DNA of 64,000 bases from Panax quinquefolius (taxonomy: Eukaryota; Streptophyta; Magnoliopsida; Apiales; Araliaceae). Positions 32,935 to 45,745 of the stretch are shown in pieces; within the stretch, counting starts at the first letter, position 1, and each line of letters begins with the position of its first letter. Location: NCBI GenBank assembly GCA_020205615.1, contig CM035173.1, positions 29,418,293 to 29,482,292 on the forward strand. Reading direction: 5' to 3'. The notes below the pieces were generated by a model. That model was given only the letters and a program-made list of their open reading frames with translations, was not told the DNA's origin and searched no databases. A program made the position numbers and the translations under genes.

Positions 32935-33408
32935 ACGCGCCATGCGGTAATCCACGTAAATGCATCATTTCCACGCTTTAATAAGGAATGAATACAAAGG
33001 ATCATTCACCATGCATACGGTAATCCACATAGATAAGTTATTCCAATGAATAATAAAGAATGGAACCAGGTCATACGTAATCCACACGCATGTGAGGATA
33101 TTCCAATGAGAATACTAAAGAATGGAACCCGAGTCAAATGCGTAATCCGCATGCATGTGGATGTTCTAACGAAATAATAAAGAATGGAACCAGTCATGAT
33201 AATCCGCATGTATGGATGTTCCAACGAAATAATAAATAATGGAACCCGAGTCATGCGTAATCCGCACGAGATAGGATGTTCCAACGAAATAATAAAGAAT
33301 AGAATAACAACAAAATTCACCGGGCATGCGATGAGCGCGCATGCAGACGAGTTATTCCAATGTAATAATAAAGAATGGAATAACAGAAGAATTTCACTAT
33401 GTATGCGG
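32935..33408 (-). repeat. Two-hairpin units, C1
   Basis: Five to six units with the AATAATAAAGAATGGAA core on the plus strand. Confidence 0.7.
33404..33408. repeat. Target duplication TGCGG of element J, left
   Basis: TGCGG before J matches 60419-60423 after it. C1 sequence resumes logically at 60424, which confirms the insertion. Confidence 0.75.
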
Positions 33409-34139
33409 TGTGCCGCCCCCAAAATAGGTATACCTCACCCATCTTGAGTCGTCATATACATGGTACAAAATTCAAATACAATCTTAATTATACAACAGTC
33501 GTGCAAAATACGACGACATATATACTGTGAGTTTTAATACAAATATTGTAACGTATATAATACGACAATATTCATACTCAAATTAATACATGCCATATAA
33601 AGTACAACATCAAATATTTCAAGTCTCCAAAGGGACACGAGAAGATTTCTGTTCTCTTCATTTTACTGTTGTGCACTTTTGACGCTTTCAGGGTCGGGTT
33701 CTCATCACCCTATTGTTGTTCACCAAAATCAATTATTAAGTGACGTATAAAATACGACACACACATCTTAGGTACTCAATACAATTATATATTGCATGTC
33801 ATGCCATAGTAAGGACTACTAATGCTATCATCTGGACCATCACTCCATTTCTCGACTAGTCCCAACTATATTCTCATTTCCTGAAGAGAACAATAAAAGA
33901 AAGGGTGAGCTCAACTATCCCAGTAAGAAATATTATGACTAAGATAATGCAGAATAAATTATCATTAGTCTTTAACAATGTTAAACTGATAAAATACAAT
34001 AGACGTCAAGTTTAACTGCAGCGGAACAAGCAATCCATTAGAAGTGTCAAGTAGAGCATAAAATCTACTATCTTCTATGATTTAAAAAGATTTTCATAAA
34101 CTTTATCGCTGAGACTCAGATTAATAAATAAACCACATC

Positions 34140-34370
34140 ATCCCGACACCACGGCCAAGGATATTCATGTAATCATCAATGGTCATGATTATACCGAATA
34201 ATCCCTGGTCATAATCATACCAACAACTGTCCACCAATGAACTACAGGCCAATGAGGACTTTTATCACATCATTCGTTACATTACGGTCATAATTATACC
34301 GAATAATCTCTGGTCATAATCATACCAAGTCCATCTCTGCACGTAAGCCAAAGATGACTTTCATCACAAT
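34140..34370 (-). repeat. Loop-conserved hairpin series, J left LTR
   Basis: Shortened series of four or so units, read on the minus strand. Confidence 0.6.
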
Positions 34371-34439
34371 ATAAGCATGAGGATGATGACAATAATATAA
34401 GCATTAATCAAACAAATATAAGGATAAATATTAAAGACT

Positions 34440-35520
34440 TTAAATTTATCCAAATATTATCCATCACTTAAATAACTCATAATCTAATATTGTTATTATA
34501 ACAATATTTTAATCACTTCTTAAACTTATAAACAATTTAATTTAATTGTTTACACTTTACCAAATAATGCATTTAATCATTCAAAAATGTCATACTCATA
34601 AGATTTCATCACCAATGATCAAATCACTCATCAAAAATCTGCATATACCTTATATAGGATTTTTAAGCCCTGAAATCCTATTTACCAATTCTTCAACATA
34701 ACATATTTAACTCATATGTTTGAAACTAAACCATTTTCATAAAAAATTACCAAATCAACTTATTATTTTTCTATCCTTTGTCCAAACATATATACATATA
34801 TTTCATACACCACAAGTATTTTTTTATAATTTTTCAACTCTCTTAAGTATTTTTCAAAAATCAATTTCTAATTAATTCCTTAAGAAATTAGCTACCTCAA
34901 GTTTAACTCCAAAAATTCTCAAATCTTGGCAGGATCTTACACATGTTAACGTGAGCTTCCAGTTTAAATTTCATGGTCATTGGAGTTATAGAACTCCGGT
35001 TATAGTGTTTTTCGTCGGAAAAACCTAAATATTAAAATGGTCATAACTTGTTCATTTTAAGTCGGAATGAGCTCATTTTTGGACAAGAGGTACTTTATAC
35101 CATATATTTTCATGTCCCAAAAGGCCAGAATTTTTCTCATAAATTAAGTGGCCAAAAATACCCTTTTAAATTTATGGGCAGTAGCTTTTTGGTACTTTGT
35201 AATTTTTGATTCCTTTGCTAAAATCAGTCCACACGAAAATTTAGAACACCTTTTCCAGTGATTCCACTTGGATAAGTTAGAAAACTCATAGGTCTAACTC
35301 TAGAACTTGACCACACTTAAAAATTCAAAATATAATAGGAGATATGGTCAATTGAATTTTATGTTCCATTTTTACCAAAAATCTGATTTTCAACTCTTTG
35401 TGATTTCTAAGAAACTTTCATGTTTTCCCATAATAACCAACATAACTCCTCATAACACTTACTAATACTACATATACCTATAATTTTTATCAGTCCAATG
35501 CTTTTATTATGACTTTCATC
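34440..35520 (-). repeat. Conserved 1-kb LTR module (copy in J left LTR)
   Basis: Non-coding module shared with 57602-58625 (minus), 42000-43085 (plus) and 62310-63420 (plus). Recognisable by GAACTCCGGTTATAG, GAGCTCATTTTTGGAC and TTTCAACTCTTTGTGATTTC. Absent from A, B, C1, E's own LTRs and F. Confidence 0.75.
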
Positions 35521-36075
35521 TTAATCCACGTAAACAGATCATTTCCACAATTTAATAAGGAATGAATACAAAGGATCATTCACCATGCATGTGCTAATCC
35601 ACATAGACAGGTTATTCCAACAGAATAATAAAAAATAGAATAACTGAAGAATTTACCATGTATGCGGTACTTCGCATAGACAGGTTATTCTCAACAAAAT
35701 AATAAAGAATGAAATAACTGAAGAATTCACCATGCATGCGATAGATCGCACAGACAGGTTATTCCCAACAGAATAATAAAGAATGGAATAACTGAAGAAT
35801 TCACCATGCATGCGATAGATCGCATGCATCGGGTTATTCCCAATGAATAATAAATAATAGAACCGTGTCACGCGTAAACGCCGCACGCATGGGATATTCC
35901 GCCAATAATAAATAATAATGAATCAATCGTGCACGCGCCTTGCGAGACATGGATATTCGACGAATAATAAATAATGGAATAATAGAAGAATTTCACCATG
36001 TATGCGGTACTTGCATGTATGACAAAGTTATTCAATATGATAATAAAGAATAGAATAACAATAGCTCTCTTCACG
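35515..36075 (-). repeat. Two-hairpin units, J left LTR
   Basis: Seven or so units; the small hairpin ATGCGAT/ATCGCAT occurs in several. Confidence 0.7.
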
Positions 36076-36288
36076 AATACGAAAGAAACAATACCCTTAC
36101 GAGTATAACAAATAATATCCCTTACCTTATAAAGAAGAGTACTCCGATGGGTAGGGTGGGGATATACTTGAAGAAAACTTGCACTACACTCAAATCTTCT
36201 TAAAACTCTAAAGAAATACGCTCAAAATTATAGAAGAGATCAAAATTCTCTAAATTTCTGGTGTGATTTCAATTCTAACTAAGCATCC

Positions 36289-36296
36289 TATTTATA
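36289..36296 (-). promoter_or_regulatory. TATA box, J left LTR
   Basis: Minus-strand TATAAATA in the family context. Confidence 0.6.
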
Positions 36297-36950
36297 GGAA
36301 AATAGAAAGAATACTATGAAATAAAATATAATATATATTTATATATATTTATATATTTTATTTAAAATCTAATAAAATAATTAACTTTATAAAAGTATTT
36401 ACGTTTTATATAAACGATTTTACTATCAAAACACTATGCATAATAAAATATATTATATTCTAATTATTATCTAATAAAAAATAACTTTATAAAAGTATTA
36501 CATTTTATATAAAAAGATTTTACTATACAAAAACACTATGCAGAGCATTTATGCAAATACTATGTATAATAAAATATAATATATTCTAATTATTGCTTAA
36601 TAATAATAAAACAAATTACTTTATAAAAGTATTTTGTTTTATATAAAAACTTTTTCTATTTTATTACATTAATAATATTAATATAATATATATATATAAA
36701 AACTTCCATGACTTCATAAAAAGATACCTCAATATTTTAACAACATTTATCATCACTATTATAATTCACAATATTAATCAACCAGGTCGTTTCCAGGAAA
36801 GAGGGGGCTTTCCAATAAGGATTTCTTCCTATTGGTGCACAATTAGGTGACCAAACCTCTCCTTGGCAGAACTTCTAGACATCGTTAATATTGTAAATAA
36901 TAATATTATTAACTTTGTTATCTCAATTATTGATTTAATAATATATAAAA

Positions 36951-38331
36951 TGTAGGACCCCAACTTATTATAAATAAAATTAAATTTCCTCTATTTATTA
37001 TTTTGAAATAGTAAGGGTTGATTTGATTAATGTGGTTAGTTATGGGTAAAATGTGCAAATATTTCAAATGAGCAAGTGGTTATAAAATATTCATTTTTAT
37101 CGGAGAATATTCGTTTGATCGTGGAATATTTTTACTGTCGGGGAATATTCGTACGACGACGCAGCCTTGTGTGGGCCCCATAACGGAAAGCGATTGTATG
37201 AAGAAAACGACAAATATAAGTTGTTTATAAATAACGGCGTAGTTGTTACCGTTAATACTGTTGAAATACTCGGTGGTTAAAACACAATAGCACACGGTAT
37301 TGCACAAATTATTGATTGTTACGTAAGAAGGCACTACTCAATAATTGTTACAGTAGTTACTGTTTAATATTTTATTGATTCAATAATTGCTACGTTGATA
37401 TTTCATATTATTGTTGTTTCAATAATTGTCACTACACAGTATTTTCCTTTGTCGAATCAATAATTCATATTATTTGAATAATATTATTAGATAGCATTAT
37501 TGACAATGTCTAGAAAGTTCTGTCTAAGGAGAGATTTGGTCACCTAATTACGCGCCAGTAAGGAAAATATTTATTTTATGTAGATATAGATGGAGAAAAT
37601 TTTAAAGTGACAATTGTTGAAAAATTGATATTTTATCTTTTCTGATAAAATTATTCATTTAAATATATTGTTATATTTTAATAATATAATAATAGTGATA
37701 TTTTTACAATGAATGTGGGATATATGAATATATGAGGAGGAAGAGTATTTTTGTTAAAAAAAAAATATTTAAAACATATTTTTCATGTTTGTGGACCCCA
37801 TTTCTTGACTGAAATTTGATTATAGCCTGTAAAATCGCCTGTTTGTGGTTCGTTTCTTTAAAATATTTTTCATCATCCTCAGTCCTAAATTATGCTATTA
37901 CTGAATATCATTAGCCTGTAGTGCAAGGATGGTTGATTTTTTTATGAATATCTTTGGCCCGTAGTGCAAAGATGTACAGGTGTTGAGATGAACATGACCA
38001 ACTAATAAATATCTATGGCCTGTAGTGCAAAGATGAATATTTGATTCAAGATGTATGTTGATTGATGTTACAGGGATATAATATTGATGATGGACTTTTA
38101 AATTCATAGATATTAATAGATTTCATTCTCTACGTAACTCTTACATGAATTATTATTTCAATGCGAATATTGATCAAAAACTTGTTGTCTATTATATTCT
38201 ATCGATTTTTCCTGTTGAAGACTAACGATAATTTGTTCTATATTATCTTAGTCATAATATTCTTCTTGGGCTAGTTGAGCTCACCCTTTTCCTTTTATTC
38301 CATTTTTCTTCTCTCGAGGCTAAATAAAGTA
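36951..38331 (+). repeat. D 5' LTR, first part
   Basis: Family start block (CGGGGAATATTCGTACGACG, TCTAGAAAGTTCTGTC). Short hairpin series 37905-38045, then the GGGCTAGTTGAGCTCACCC block. Broken at the AAGTA duplication of E. Confidence 0.78.
38327..38331. repeat. Target duplication AAGTA of element E, left
   Basis: AAGTA is repeated at 56948-56952. Joining both flanks restores a continuous D LTR. Confidence 0.7.
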
Positions 38332-38844
38332 TTTAGAATTTTGTAAATTTAATTTTAATATTATAATGTGAATTTGAGATAATATTATAGTTGTGGGTAG
38401 TATTTATAAATTTTGCAAAGTATGCAGTGGTTATATTATATTCGATTGGTGGGGAATATTAGGTTTAGCGAGGGAATATTAAATGACGACTCAATCATTG
38501 GTGGACCCTGAGCGAAATTATTGTCGGATTGAAAAAACGACAAAATATTTTATTGAAATAACGGCGGAAGTTTTACCGTAGTTCTTGTTGAACTACTCGG
38601 TAGTAAAAATACGATGTCGATGTGTGGTTGCATAGTAGCACTGCGGTATTGATTATTGATGCTTATGTGAGAAGTCACTCGGTTTGATTCCATTATTATG
38701 TCGATTAATAATATGAATTATTATAGCGATAATGACGTTTTGTTTTATTACGTATTATTAGCGTAATAAAAGCGAAACATCTTTTATATAAAATAGAATA
38801 CTTTATTAAAGTTATTACATAAATAGAATATATTATATTTTATT

Positions 38845-38912
38845 ATGCATAGTGTTACATAGTGTTTTGCATAGTGTTTTGCATAGTATTGCATAGTGTT
38901 TGCATAGTAAAA
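38845..38912 (+). repeat. TGCATAGTGTT short tandem repeat (U3)
   Basis: About six 11-13 bp units upstream of the TATA box, also in the 3' LTR at 44884-44952. A possible enhancer-type repeat. Confidence 0.6.
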
Positions 38913-39041
38913 TATTTTTATATAAATAGAATATATTATATTTTATTTAAAATATTTTTCTTTAAATATGGATAGTCAGATTAAAATGTAAATCAATCTG
39001 ACCGATAGTTCATGGATTAATTCTTATGCATTCCATTTTCC

Positions 39042-39049
39042 TATAAATA
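39042..39049 (+). promoter_or_regulatory. TATA box, E 5' LTR
   Basis: TATAAATA in the conserved context. Confidence 0.68.
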
Positions 39050-39224
39050 GAAGCTTCATTCCTTCATTATTTTCTTACGAATTCATTGAAACTACAGAGA
39101 GAAAATTATAGAGAGAAGCTATAGAGAAAGTTATAGAAAGAAGAAGAGTATTACGCTACTTCACTACTTCTATATTGAGTTTTTTTACGGTGGGTGTTAT
39201 TCTTCTTCTTGAAGAGAACTTTTG

Positions 39225-39720
39225 TTATTCCATTCACAATTATTACATTGGAATAACTTTTGTAAAAAAGGCATACCCTATACATAACTTTTGTATCACG
39301 CGGCATACCTATACTTGGTGAAATCCTTATGTTATTCCATTGCTTATTATTACATTGGAATAACTTTTGTATCTGTGATTTACCCTATACTTGGTGACAT
39401 TCTTCTATTATTACATTGGAACATCACATGCATGTGTTTTACACCGGACACAGTTACATTTTTATTATTACATTGGAACATCACATGCATGTGTTTTTAC
39501 AGGACTGGTTAAAATCTTTATCATTACATTGGAATATCCTATCTGTGTGTTCACCGGATCTGGTTCCATCTTTATTATTACATTGGAACATCCACATGGT
39601 GTGAATTTCACGACTTTGGTTCCGTTATTATTATTATTACATTGGAATAACTTTTATCATCATCTGAAATCCGCATGTATGGTGATTTCTTTTGTTATTC
39701 CATTCTTTATTATACCCAAG
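39225..39720 (+). repeat. Two-hairpin units, E 5' LTR
   Basis: Variant units with ATTACATTGGAACATC and palindromic CACATGCATGTG instead of the GCGG hairpin. Confidence 0.7.
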
Positions 39721-40719
39721 TTGGTTAAAACTTTGACTTCTATACTCCATGAAATTAGTAGAATATCCTTGATATTTGCGTTTCATCGATATCTTTTCAT
39801 GGAAATATTCTTACGATCATTATTGAATTTTACTCTCTGAAAGCGATATCATGTTGACAATTTGGGCGTTAATAATTCATGGATTAAATAATTCTTGAAC
39901 TTGTTTTATTGAATTATTATGTCATTGTCATCATCCTCATGTTATATTATGTTATCTTTGGCTTACGTGCATAGATGAACTTAGTATGATTATGACCGAG
40001 GATCATTCGGTATAATCATGACTTGATATAAATGATGTGACAAAAGTCCTCGATGGCACATAATGCGATGATGGATAGTTTTGGTATGATTATGACCGGG
40101 GGTGATTCGGTATAGTCATGACCATTGATAATTTGATGAAAATCCTTGGCCAGGTAGTACGGGGATGATTAGATGTGGTGGTTTATTATTAAAATTTGAG
40201 TCTCGTGATAAAAATTGATGAAAACCTTTTAAAACCTAAAAGATAGTAGACTTTATTCTCTACTTGACTCTTTTAATGGATTGCTTATTCATTTGCAGAT
40301 TAAACCTGGTTTATCTATTGTATTTTATCGGTTTAACATCTTTGTTGAAGGCTAATGATAATTTATTACGCATTATCTTAGTCATAATATTTCTTCTTTG
40401 GCTAGTTGAGCTCACCCTTTCTTTCACTTTATTCTCTTGAAAATGAGAACATAGATGGGAGACGAGTCGGGAGCGGAGTAATGGTCGAGAGGATAGCATT
40501 AGTAGTCCTCACTATTACGTGAAATAGTGTGATAATAGTTGTAATGAGGACTCCTTTTGAGTTTGTATAATATCTAGTAGACAAAATTTGTATTCAAACT
40601 CACGATTTATGTCGTATGTACCACGACAGTTATATTAGTAAGTTGTATTTGAATTTATGTACCATGTAAGTGGCGACCCAAGATGGGTGGCGTATACCTA
40701 ATTTTGGGGCGTCACGGTT

Positions 40720-40735
40720 TGGTATCGAGCTTAGG
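40720..40735 (+). other. Primer-binding site, E
   Basis: TGGTATCGAGCTTAGG, the tRNA-Met site with CAG reduced to C. Confidence 0.7.
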
Positions 40736-40882
40736 ATATGATCCACGGCTAAGATGTGAGAATAGTACTAGGAGGGAGAGCGGGGAATTCCTTGCTAGTA
40801 TGACCTACCTAAGTTTATTTGGTATTTGATTGGTCGGTCGAGTATATAGTGATAATATGTTGCATGTTAATTAACCCTTGTT

Positions 40883-41165
40883 TTGTGGCGGTGTTTGTAT
40901 TTAGATGTTGTGAATAGGGCTCGGTTATTGGAGCGCGATAATGAGTCACTCAACCAAAAAAGTAACGACCAACAACACGATAATAATCATCTTTGGTGTA
41001 GCGACCATCGAAACAATGATGACCATCGTGGGAGAAATTATCATGCCAAGAATGGTAACCACTTGACCACATGGCAAAGATAATAGAGTGGAAATTTCAA
41101 GAAGAAGGTCATTTAGCTCGATTTTGTCGTGCACCAAAGTCAAGTCCAATTTGGGACGGGGGCAC
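40883..41165 (+). pseudogene. E gag remnant
   Basis: VVNRARLLERDNESLNQ followed, in another frame, by a knuckle tail (GHLARFCRAPKSS). Only the C-terminal half of Gag remains, with frameshifts; the capsid domain is missing. Confidence 0.55.
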
Positions 41166-41399
41166 CAAAGGCGGATAAGGATAAAACAAAGTCGGTGGTT
41201 TTTTGAAGAAGCGTTTTTCATGACTTCTTAAAAAGCAAGTGACTTCGAGCGAAGTTAGCACGGGTTAGTTAATTATAAATTCTTGCGAAGTCTTTACCTT
41301 ATAAGATCTGGGTTCTACCCATTATTTTATCTCTCTTGCTTTGCGTTCAACATTTAAATTTGACTCAGGAGAAGTTAGACTTTAACTTATTGGTTGAAA

Positions 41400-41990
41400 C
41401 TTCGTTGGGAGAAACCTTCGTTTACCTCCTTTGTTTATTAATCTTGTTGTTTCAAATAAACACTTTCACGTTACTGTCGATATTATCTCTTTGAAAATAT
41501 TTGCCTTTGATGGTATTTTAGGAATCGATTGGTTAACTACTCATCATTCTTTTTGTAAGGTTGTTAGCTTTTATATTCTAACCAACTTTGTTACTAATTC
41601 AAAGTCACCAAACCTTTAATCATTGTCATATCAAGCCATAAGTAAAGAGCCCCGAACCTTTCGTTGTTGACTTCCTTGTGTGGAATGCACCGAAGCGGGA
41701 CTTTACATGTAGGCGACATCGTGAATGAAGATGGCAAGTTTATAGGTATCATTGTGAGGTCTTATCTAGGTTAAGGGATAGAAGTCACGATTGGTATCAA
41801 TGTGACGTCTTATCCAAGTCTTGGATGAGAGTCCGCAGTTTTGAATGATATTTCTATCATTAATAAATTTCTTGACGTATTCTTGAAGATTTCCTAGCCT
41901 ACCTAGGCGTGAAATCGAATTTTGTATTGACCCCGTCTGAAAAAACCCATTTCTTAAACCCTCAAATATTTCTTCAACTAAATGAGCAGT
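41400..41990 (+). pseudogene. E protease and start of RT, remnants
   Basis: 41431-41619 carries VSNKHFHVTVDIISLKIFAF and DGILGIDWLTTHHSF, the C-terminal half of chromovirus protease (the family ILGMDWL motif). 41870-41965 gives FPSLPRREIEFCIDPV, the linker to RT. After about 42000 the sequence switches to an LTR-type module, so RT, RNase H and integrase are lost. Confidence 0.65.
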
Positions 41991-41999
41991 TTCGTGGTT

Positions 42000-43085
42000 T
42001 ATGATGAAAGTCATAATAAAAGCATTGGAATAATAAAAATCATGGGTATATGAAGTATTAGTAAGTTTTATGATGAGTTATGTTGGTTAGTATGTGAAAA
42101 CATGAAAGTTTCTTAGAAATCACAAAGAGTTGAAAATCAGATTTTTGGTGAAAAGCGTAACATGAAATTCAATTGACCATATCTCCTATTATATTTTGAA
42201 TTTTTGAATGTGGTCAAGTCCTAGAGTTAGATCTATGAGTTACCTAACTAATCTAAGTGGAATTACTGGAAAAGGTGTTGTAGATTTTTGTGTGGACTGA
42301 TTTTAGCAAAGGAGTGCAAAGCTGCAAAAAGCCGAAAAAGCTTCTGCCATGATTTTTTAGAGAGGCTGTTTTGGCCACTTAAATTATGAGAAAAATTCTG
42401 GCCTTTTGGGACATGAAAGTATATGGTATAAAGTACCTCCTGTCCAAAAATGAGCTCATTACGACTTAAAATGAGCAAGTTATGACTATTTCAATATTTA
42501 GGTTTTTCCGAATGAAAAACGCTATAACCGGAGTTCTATAACTCAGATGACCATGAAATTTAAACTGGAAGCTCACGTTAACATGTGTAAGGTCCTGCCA
42601 AGATTTGGGAATTTTGGAGTTAAACTTGAGGTAGCTAATTTCTTAAGGAATTAATTAGAAATTGATTTTTGAAAAATAGTAAATGAATTTTAAAAATTCC
42701 GAGAAAATATATTTTCATTATGGGACTATATTATGCTAAATCCCAGAAAAGAAATATTTTTGGGACTGATTTGGTATTTTTCATGAAAATAGTTTAATTC
42801 TGAACATATGAGTTAAATATGTTATGTGAAGTAACAAAGTTGAAAATAGGATTTTATGGCTAAAGAATCCTATATAGAGTATATGCATATTTTTTGAGAG
42901 GATTTGATAATTGGTGATGATATCTTATGAGTATGGCATTTTGAATGATTAAATGCATTATATGGTAAAAGCGTAAACAATTAAGATAAATTGTTTATAA
43001 ATTTAAGAAGTGATTAAAATATTGTTATAATATTAATGATATTAGATTATGAGATTATTAAGTGATTGATAACATGGGGATATTC
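42000..43085 (+). repeat. Conserved 1-kb LTR module inside E
   Basis: Same module as 34440-35520 in plus orientation, here lying in the internal region next to pol remnants. A piece of a related LTR was moved into the element. Confidence 0.72.
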
Positions 43086-43179
43086 TTGAATCTGGATAAA
43101 TTATATTATAAATGTTTAATATTTATCCTTTATCTCATTTGATTGATTCTTTATATCATTATCCTCATGCTTATATTAT

Positions 43180-44260
43180 GTTGAAAGTCATCTCGTGGCT
43201 TTGTAGTGCATAGATGGACTTGGTATGATTATGACCGAGGATTGTTCGGTATAATCATAGCAGTAATTGAAAACACAATTATCTTTGGTAGTAGTGCATG
43301 GATAATTTGTGGTCGTGATCTTAATGAATACATTATCTTTGGTAGTGGTTAATGAATACACGATTATCTTTCGCTTAATGAATACGAATTATCTTTGTAG
43401 TAGTATGGATAATTTGTGGTCGTGATATTAATGAATACACAATTATCTTTTAGTAGTGCAGTGCATGGATAATTTGTGGTCGTAATCTTAATGAATACAC
43501 AATTATCTTTGGTAGTAGTGCATGGATAATTTGTGGTCGTGATCTTAATGAATACACAATTATCTTTGGTAGTAGTGCATGGATAATTTGTGGTCGTGAT
43601 ACTAATGAATACACGATTATCTTTGGTAGTAGTGCATGGATAATTTGTGGTCGTAATACTAATGAATACCACGATTATCTTTGGTAGTAGTGCATGGATA
43701 ATTTATGGTCGTGATACTTAATGAATACACAATTATCTTTGGTAGTAGTGCATGGATAATTTGTGGTCGTGATCTTAATGAATACGCGATTATCTTTGGT
43801 AGTAGTGCATAGATAATTTGTGGTCGTGATACTTAATGAATACCACGATTATCTTTGGTAGTAGTGCATGGATAATTAAATGGTCGTGATACTTAATGAA
43901 TATCCTTGGCACGTAGTGCGGGGATGATTCGATGATATGGATTAATTATTGAAATGAGTCTCGTGATGAAATATTAATTCATGGATGTGGTAAAAGTCAT
44001 CTTTGGTAGTAGTGCATTGATGGACTTGGTATGATTATGACCCGAGGATTATTCGGTATAATCATGGCCGTAATTGAAAATCTGAATATCCTTGGCGATT
44101 GGTGCATGGATAATTAAGTGGTTTGTGATACCATTAAGTGAGTCTCGGCATTATTGGTTTTACTGATTATATATCTTTGGCTTTGTAGTGCAAAGATGAA
44201 TTGTTAATGAATATCTTTGCCGGGATTGCAAAGATGAATTTAATATTTTTAACGATAAAA
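43180..44260 (+). repeat. Expanded 56-bp hairpin array inside E
   Basis: From about 43262 to 43905, roughly eleven units of 56-57 bp carry GATTATCTTTGGTAGTAGTG, CATGGATAATTTGTGGTCGT and GATCTTAATGAATACAC. Each can fold as ATTATC...GATAAT. Flanked by less regular hairpin units. The repetitive minus-strand frame at 43364-43672 is an artefact. Confidence 0.8.
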
Positions 44261-44263
44261 AGT

Positions 44264-44335
44264 ATTCAGGTATCCTCATCTCTTTATCATACAGTCGTAC
44301 CACTAATTTCGGTGAAATTCCATAAGGAGGGAGAT
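44264..44335 (+). pseudogene. E pol C-terminal tail and polypurine tract
   Basis: RYPHLF with a degenerate tail, then AAGGAGGGAGAT at about 44324-44335 directly before the LTR. Confidence 0.65.
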
Positions 44336-45076
44336 TGTGAGACCCCAGTTTTATCAATAAAGATTTAAATTTTGTCGAAATAATTTTTAATATTATGGTG
44401 TGAATTTGAGATAATATTATAGTTGTGGGTAGTATTTATAAATTTTGCAAAGTATGTAAGTGGTTATATTATATTCGATTGGTCGGGGAATATTCGGTTT
44501 AGCGAGGGAATATTAAATGACGACTCAATCATTGGTGGACCCTAGCGAAATTATTATTGTCGGATTGAAAAACGACAAAAATATTTTATTGAAATAACGG
44601 CGGAAGTTTTCACCGGTAGTTCTTGTTGAACTACTTTCATTAGTAAAAGTAAATGAATGTCGTGTGGTTGCGTAGTAGCACCTGCGGTATTGATTATTGA
44701 TGCTTATGTGAGAAGTCACTTTCGGTTTGATTCCATTATTGTCGATTAATAATATGAATTATTATAGCGATAATGGCGTTTTGTTTTATTAATTATTATT
44801 AGCGTAATAAAAGCGAAACATCTTTATATAAAATAGAATACTTTATTAAAGTTATTACATAAATAGAATATATTATATTTTATTATGCATAGTGTTGCGT
44901 AGTATTTTGCATAGTGTTTTTTGCATAGTATTGCATAGTGTTTGCATAGTAAAATGTTTTATATAAATAGAATATATTATATTTTATTTAAAATATTTTT
45001 CTTTAAATATGGAATGTCAGTTAAAGTAAATCAATACGGATAGTTCATGGATTAATTCTTATGCATTCCATTTTCC

Positions 45077-45084
45077 TATAAATA
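45077..45084 (+). promoter_or_regulatory. TATA box, E 3' LTR
   Basis: TATAAATA. Confidence 0.62.
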
Positions 45085-45259
45085 GAAGCTCGTTCCTTCA
45101 TTATTTTCTTACGAATTCATTGAAACTCTGAGAGAAATTATAGAGAAAGCTATAGAGAAAAGTTATAGAAAGAAGAAGTATTATTACTACTTCTTCACTA
45201 CTACTTATTATATTCTTTTTTTTACGGTGAGGGGTGTTATTCTTTCTTCTTGAAGAGAA

Positions 45260-45745
45260 CTTACATTATTCCATTCATTATTATTACATTGGAATAACTT
45301 TTGTAAAAGTGGCATACCTATACATAACTTTTGTATCATGGCATACCTATACTTGGTGAAATCCTTATGTTATTCCATTGCTTATTATTACATTGGAATA
45401 ACTTTGTATCTGTGTGATTTACCCTATACTTGGTGACATTCTTCTATTATTACATTGGAACATCACATGCATGTGTTTTACATCTGGACTGGTTAAATTT
45501 TTATTATTACATTGGAACATCACATGCATGTGTTTTACAGGACTGGTTAAAATCTTTATCATTACATTGGAATATCTATCTGTGTGTTTTACAGGATCAG
45601 TTCCATCTTTATTATTACATTGGAACATCACATGATTGTGAATTTCACGACACAGTTCCGTTATTATTATTACATTGGAATAACTTTTATACATCTTGAT
45701 ACTGCATGCATGGTGATTTCTTTTGTTATTCCATTCTTTATTATA
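45260..45745 (+). repeat. Two-hairpin units, E 3' LTR
   Basis: Equivalent to 39225-39720. Confidence 0.68.

Larger units (their letters stand above)
31872..33408 (-). mobile_element. Minus-strand LTR fragment C1 (outermost host)
   Basis: Starts on the plus strand with TGTGACGCCCCC, the reverse complement of the family's LTR end. It runs through the hairpin series (32390-32640) into two-hairpin units (32935-33408), where element J is inserted. It resumes at 60424-60531. The oldest layer of the nested stack. Confidence 0.8.
33409..36950 (-). repeat. J left LTR portion
   Basis: Hairpin series 34140-34370, the conserved 1-kb module 34440-35520, two-hairpin units 35515-36075, promoter (rc TATAAATA) at 36289-36296, and the CCCCCTCTTTC block (plus strand: aaagagggggctt) near 36799. 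Cut by D at 36951. Confidence 0.82.
38332..40716 (+). repeat. E 5' LTR
   Basis: TGCATAGTGTTT short repeats 38845-38912, TATA 39042, two-hairpin units 39225-39720, hairpin series 39950-40165, end GGGGCGTCACG. Confidence 0.82.

Noticed and set aside
37560..37900. Separate insertion in LTR D replacing the promoter region
   Set aside because: No terminal repeats or duplication are visible; could equally be deletion plus divergence.
43364..43672. Minus-strand 102-codon frame with a repeated 17-residue peptide
   Set aside because: The peptide repeat simply mirrors the 56-bp DNA array; no promoter or conserved domain.
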